Assembly (NCBI GenBank): GCA_009925905.1
Contig: RFPZ01000030.1
Location: 1 to 14,716, forward strand
DNA: 14,716 nt
Direction: 5' to 3'
Source of the DNA: Candidatus Aquidulcis frankliniae
Lineage (GTDB): Bacteria; Chloroflexota; Limnocylindria; Limnocylindrales; Limnocylindraceae
The translations under genes and the position numbers were made by a program. Every line of letters starts with the position of its first letter. The first letter of the stretch is position 1. The notes beneath the pieces are model-generated. The model had not been told where the DNA came from and made no database searches. It saw only the letters and a program-made list of their open reading frames with translations. Below, one piece after another: positions 12,877 to 14,716 of this stretch.

Positions 12877-13884
12877 GTGCGTGGGAAGTGGTGGTCAAAC
12901 CCAGTTCTGGGCTCCCTGACCCCAGTTATTGCGGGGTCGGGGTTTGTTACAACGAATGAGGTGGAGGTTCGGCGCGTCGCCCATTGGATGGCCGCCGAGG
13001 AGTTCCCCGATTTCCGTTCTAGCGCCCCGGCGGCGAAAAGCCCATTTGATATTGGACCCGACCCCGACAAGAACATCGATCTCACGATGCTCATCACCAT
13101 CCTGAACTTCGCCTTTACTGACTTCGCCACCTCTAAGAAGTTTGAGGTGACCTACAACGGGGTCCGCTACTCCGATAGCGAGGCAATGTTTGCCTGCCTC
13201 CATAAGGCGATCCTAGCGGGAGAGCCGATCCTCACCGGCCAGTGGGCTGCAGGGGTTACGCGACGAGATCTGGAAGAGCTCTTCCGTGGCGACATCGAAA
13301 TTCCAATGCTTGACGAGCGGGTCTTGGCGCTCAACACGGTTGGTACCACCCTCACTGAGAAGTACGACGGAAAGTGGCACCGCTGGGTCGCCTCATGCGC
13401 CCCCGCACTCTACGCGGGTGGTGACGGACTTCTTGAGCGGCTCGTTACAGAGTTTCCACGTTTCAATGATGTGAGTGATTGGAAAGGCCATCAGATTCAG
13501 CTTCAGAAACTATCGCAGCTCGGGCTGTGGGGGCTCCATCGTGGCCTCGCCCCACTTGGCCGAACAGTGTTGAATGACCCGGAGATGTGCACGGCGTTTG
13601 CCGACTACATTGTGCCCGTCGCCCTTCGCACCATGGGCATCTTTGAGTACGAGGCGTCATTGGAGAAACGCATCATGGGCGGAGAGCTTATTCCGCGTGA
13701 CTCGCTTGAGGAGATTGAGATTCGTGCGCACACAATTTACGCAACTGCACTGCTCACCGATGAGATTAACGCGCGGCGGCCAAAGGATAAACAGCTTTTA
13801 ATCCCAGAGGTTGATTACCGACTCTGGAAGACATATCACGCAACACACTATCCGCACCACCTCACACGAACGATCATGTACTAG
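12877..13884 (+). CDS. Queuosine 5'-phosphate N-glycosylase/hydrolase (Qng1, DUF2419 family)
   Basis: Qng1 (human C9orf64) hydrolyses queuosine-5'-monophosphate to queuine so the base can be reused for tRNA. The 335-residue protein is close in length to the human one and follows the family from end to end. LTMLITILNFAFTDF (69-83) is the N-F-x-F signature. It continues with YNGVRYSDSEAMFACLHKAI (93-112), EIPMLDERVLALNTVG (141-156), a KLSQ segment (211-214) at the family's KRAQ position, FADYIVPVALRTMGIFEY (241-258) containing D243, which I take as the catalytic Asp of the ADYRVP motif, EEIEIRAHTI (278-287), and the PHHLTRTIMY end. The start is a GTG with AAGGAGG 6 bases upstream. A much longer upstream frame overlaps the S-component gene antisense and is rejected. 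The gene is divergent from the ECF operon and 2 bases ahead of an MFS gene. Confidence 0.85.
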   Translation: MRGKWWSNPVLGSLTPVIAGSGFVTTNEVEVRRVAHWMAAEEFPDFRSSAPAAKSPFDIGPDPDKNIDLTMLITILNFAFTDFATSKKFEVTYNGVRYSDSEAMFACLHKAILAGEPILTGQWAAGVTRRDLEELFRGDIEIPMLDERVLALNTVGTTLTEKYDGKWHRWVASCAPALYAGGDGLLERLVTEFPRFNDVSDWKGHQIQLQKLSQLGLWGLHRGLAPLGRTVLNDPEMCTAFADYIVPVALRTMGIFEYEASLEKRIMGGELIPRDSLEEIEIRAHTIYATALLTDEINARRPKDKQLLIPEVDYRLWKTYHATHYPHHLTRTIMY

Positions 13885-13886
13885 CC

Positions 13887-14716
13887 GTGGCAAGCCCACG
13901 ACAATCTGTACCTAAGCGCAGGCTGCCGTTCGCGGATATTCTCTCTCAACAGGGCGCCATCTTTACCACCCTCGGCGGTCTGATTGCACGTTCGCCAATC
14001 TCGATGGTTCCTATTGGATTGATTGCAATTGGGAGTGGGCCGTTTGGTTCCTATGCAGTAGGTGGTGCAGCAGCTGGCGCGTTCTCAATTGCTAACGCAG
14101 TCGGTGCGACACTGATCGGCCGAGCTGCTGACGAACGAGGGCATCGCCCGACGCTTCTGCGAGCCTCAGGTGTGATGGCACTTGGTGCCGTTCTCATCAC
14201 AGCCGTAGCGATTCTTGTGCCAGATGCCCTTCTGCTTATTGCGGCCTCTGCTTTATTCGGTGCAGCAACCCCTGGTATGGGCTCCATCATTCGCGCTCGG
14301 TGGACATCTGTTGTGCATACGGCACCGCTTCGGATTCGAGCTATGGCGTTGGAATCCGTCAACGATGAGGCCAATTTCCTCCTCGGCCCACCACTAGCGT
14401 CTCTTCTAATCGTTCAGGGATTTGTCTGGGGTCCTGTGGCTGCTGCGGCACTGTTGTTTGTTGTTGGAACGTTGCTAGTGATCTCTCAACACAAATGGGA
14501 GCCGAATCTCCACGAGCGGGATGCCGCGGGGATGCGAGGAGAGATTCGTGCCAACGGTCTACTCATAGTTAGCGCAGCTGCAATCGGCGCAATCCTTGGG
14601 GCGAGTCAGGTGCTGCTCTTGGCATATTGTGCGGCTGTTGGAGCGTCTGCTGGAATCGCACTCGCTCTCGGTTTGAACTCGGGGGCTAGCCTTGTTGGCG
14701 CAATACTCATTGGCTC
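13887..14716 (+). CDS. Major facilitator superfamily transporter (partial, C-terminus off the right edge)
   Basis: The first 276 residues of an MFS permease. The N-terminus is short and basic (MASPRQSVPKRR), followed by regularly spaced hydrophobic helices. The MFS loop 2-3 motif is present as GRAADERGHRPTLLRASG (78-95), with the Gly, Asp and Arg positions conserved. A PGMGSIIRARWTSVV segment (129-143) resembles the region after helix 4. A hydrophilic stretch (about 201-222) looks like the central loop before helix 7. The GTG start lies 2 bases after the qng1-like stop, without a clear Shine-Dalgarno, so translation is probably coupled. The substrate is unknown. Pairing with a queuosine-salvage enzyme suggests it moves queuine, queuosine or a related base, in either direction, but this is context only. 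Confidence 0.82.
   Translation, partial: MASPRQSVPKRRLPFADILSQQGAIFTTLGGLIARSPISMVPIGLIAIGSGPFGSYAVGGAAAGAFSIANAVGATLIGRAADERGHRPTLLRASGVMALGAVLITAVAILVPDALLLIAASALFGAATPGMGSIIRARWTSVVHTAPLRIRAMALESVNDEANFLLGPPLASLLIVQGFVWGPVAAAALLFVVGTLLVISQHKWEPNLHERDAAGMRGEIRANGLLIVSAAAIGAILGASQVLLLAYCAAVGASAGIALALGLNSGASLVGAILIG

Noticed and set aside
1..14716. CRISPR array, tRNA/rRNA genes, insertion sequences or attachment sites
   Set aside because: No regularly spaced direct repeats, no cloverleaf-like or rRNA sequence, no transposase or integrase frame, and no flanking repeats were seen.

Overview
The window looks like the chromosome of a free-living, moderately GC-rich bacterium. The isocitrate dehydrogenase has a Thermus-type C-terminal domain, the Qng1-type protein belongs to a family with a characterised bacterial member in Sphaerobacter (Chloroflexota), and there is a heme-thiolate P450. 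A Chloroflexota-like host fits best, but this is a weak inference: there is no rRNA or other phylogenetic marker here. I see no insertion sequence, prophage, CRISPR array, tRNA or rRNA. Coding density is high and no gene-free stretch exceeds about 245 bases.

Layout. Bases 1-3466 (minus strand) read thiolase -> HesB/IscA-type Fe-S protein -> Lon-type LAN-domain protein -> nucleoside hydrolase, which runs off the left edge. Bases 3506-4697 (plus) hold a LolA/RseB-like protein and a CoxG-like SRPBCC protein. Bases 4694-12632 (minus) form a long, tightly spaced run. Read in transcription order it is: ECF S component, 72-residue two-helix membrane protein, ecfA1, ecfA2, ecfT, uridine-phosphorylase-family enzyme, cytochrome P450, NAD-type isocitrate dehydrogenase, YdcZ-type small DMT protein, 3-TM protein of unknown function. 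Overlaps or gaps of a few bases suggest co-transcription of at least the ecf-phosphorylase-P450 part. Bases 12877-14716 (plus), divergent from the S component, hold a queuosine-salvage (Qng1/DUF2419) gene and, 2 bases later, an MFS transporter cut by the right edge.

The most interesting part is 8240-14716. A dedicated (group I-like) ECF transporter is in an apparent operon with a nucleoside phosphorylase and is divergent from a queuosine-5'-phosphate glycosylase homologue. My reading is a queuosine/queuine salvage island. In this reading the ECF complex imports the nucleoside or base, the phosphorylase-family enzyme and Qng1 release queuine from nucleoside and nucleotide, and the MFS protein moves a related compound. 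Each family assignment comes from visible motifs. The joint function is inference. A competing reading is a plain pyrimidine-nucleoside importer beside an unrelated qng1.

Second-look items outside the island are an isocitrate dehydrogenase lacking about 70 conserved residues after the HGSAPKYAG motif, a LAN-domain gene with no convincing start codon, and two ECF ATPases whose signature and Q-loop motifs are asymmetrically degenerate.
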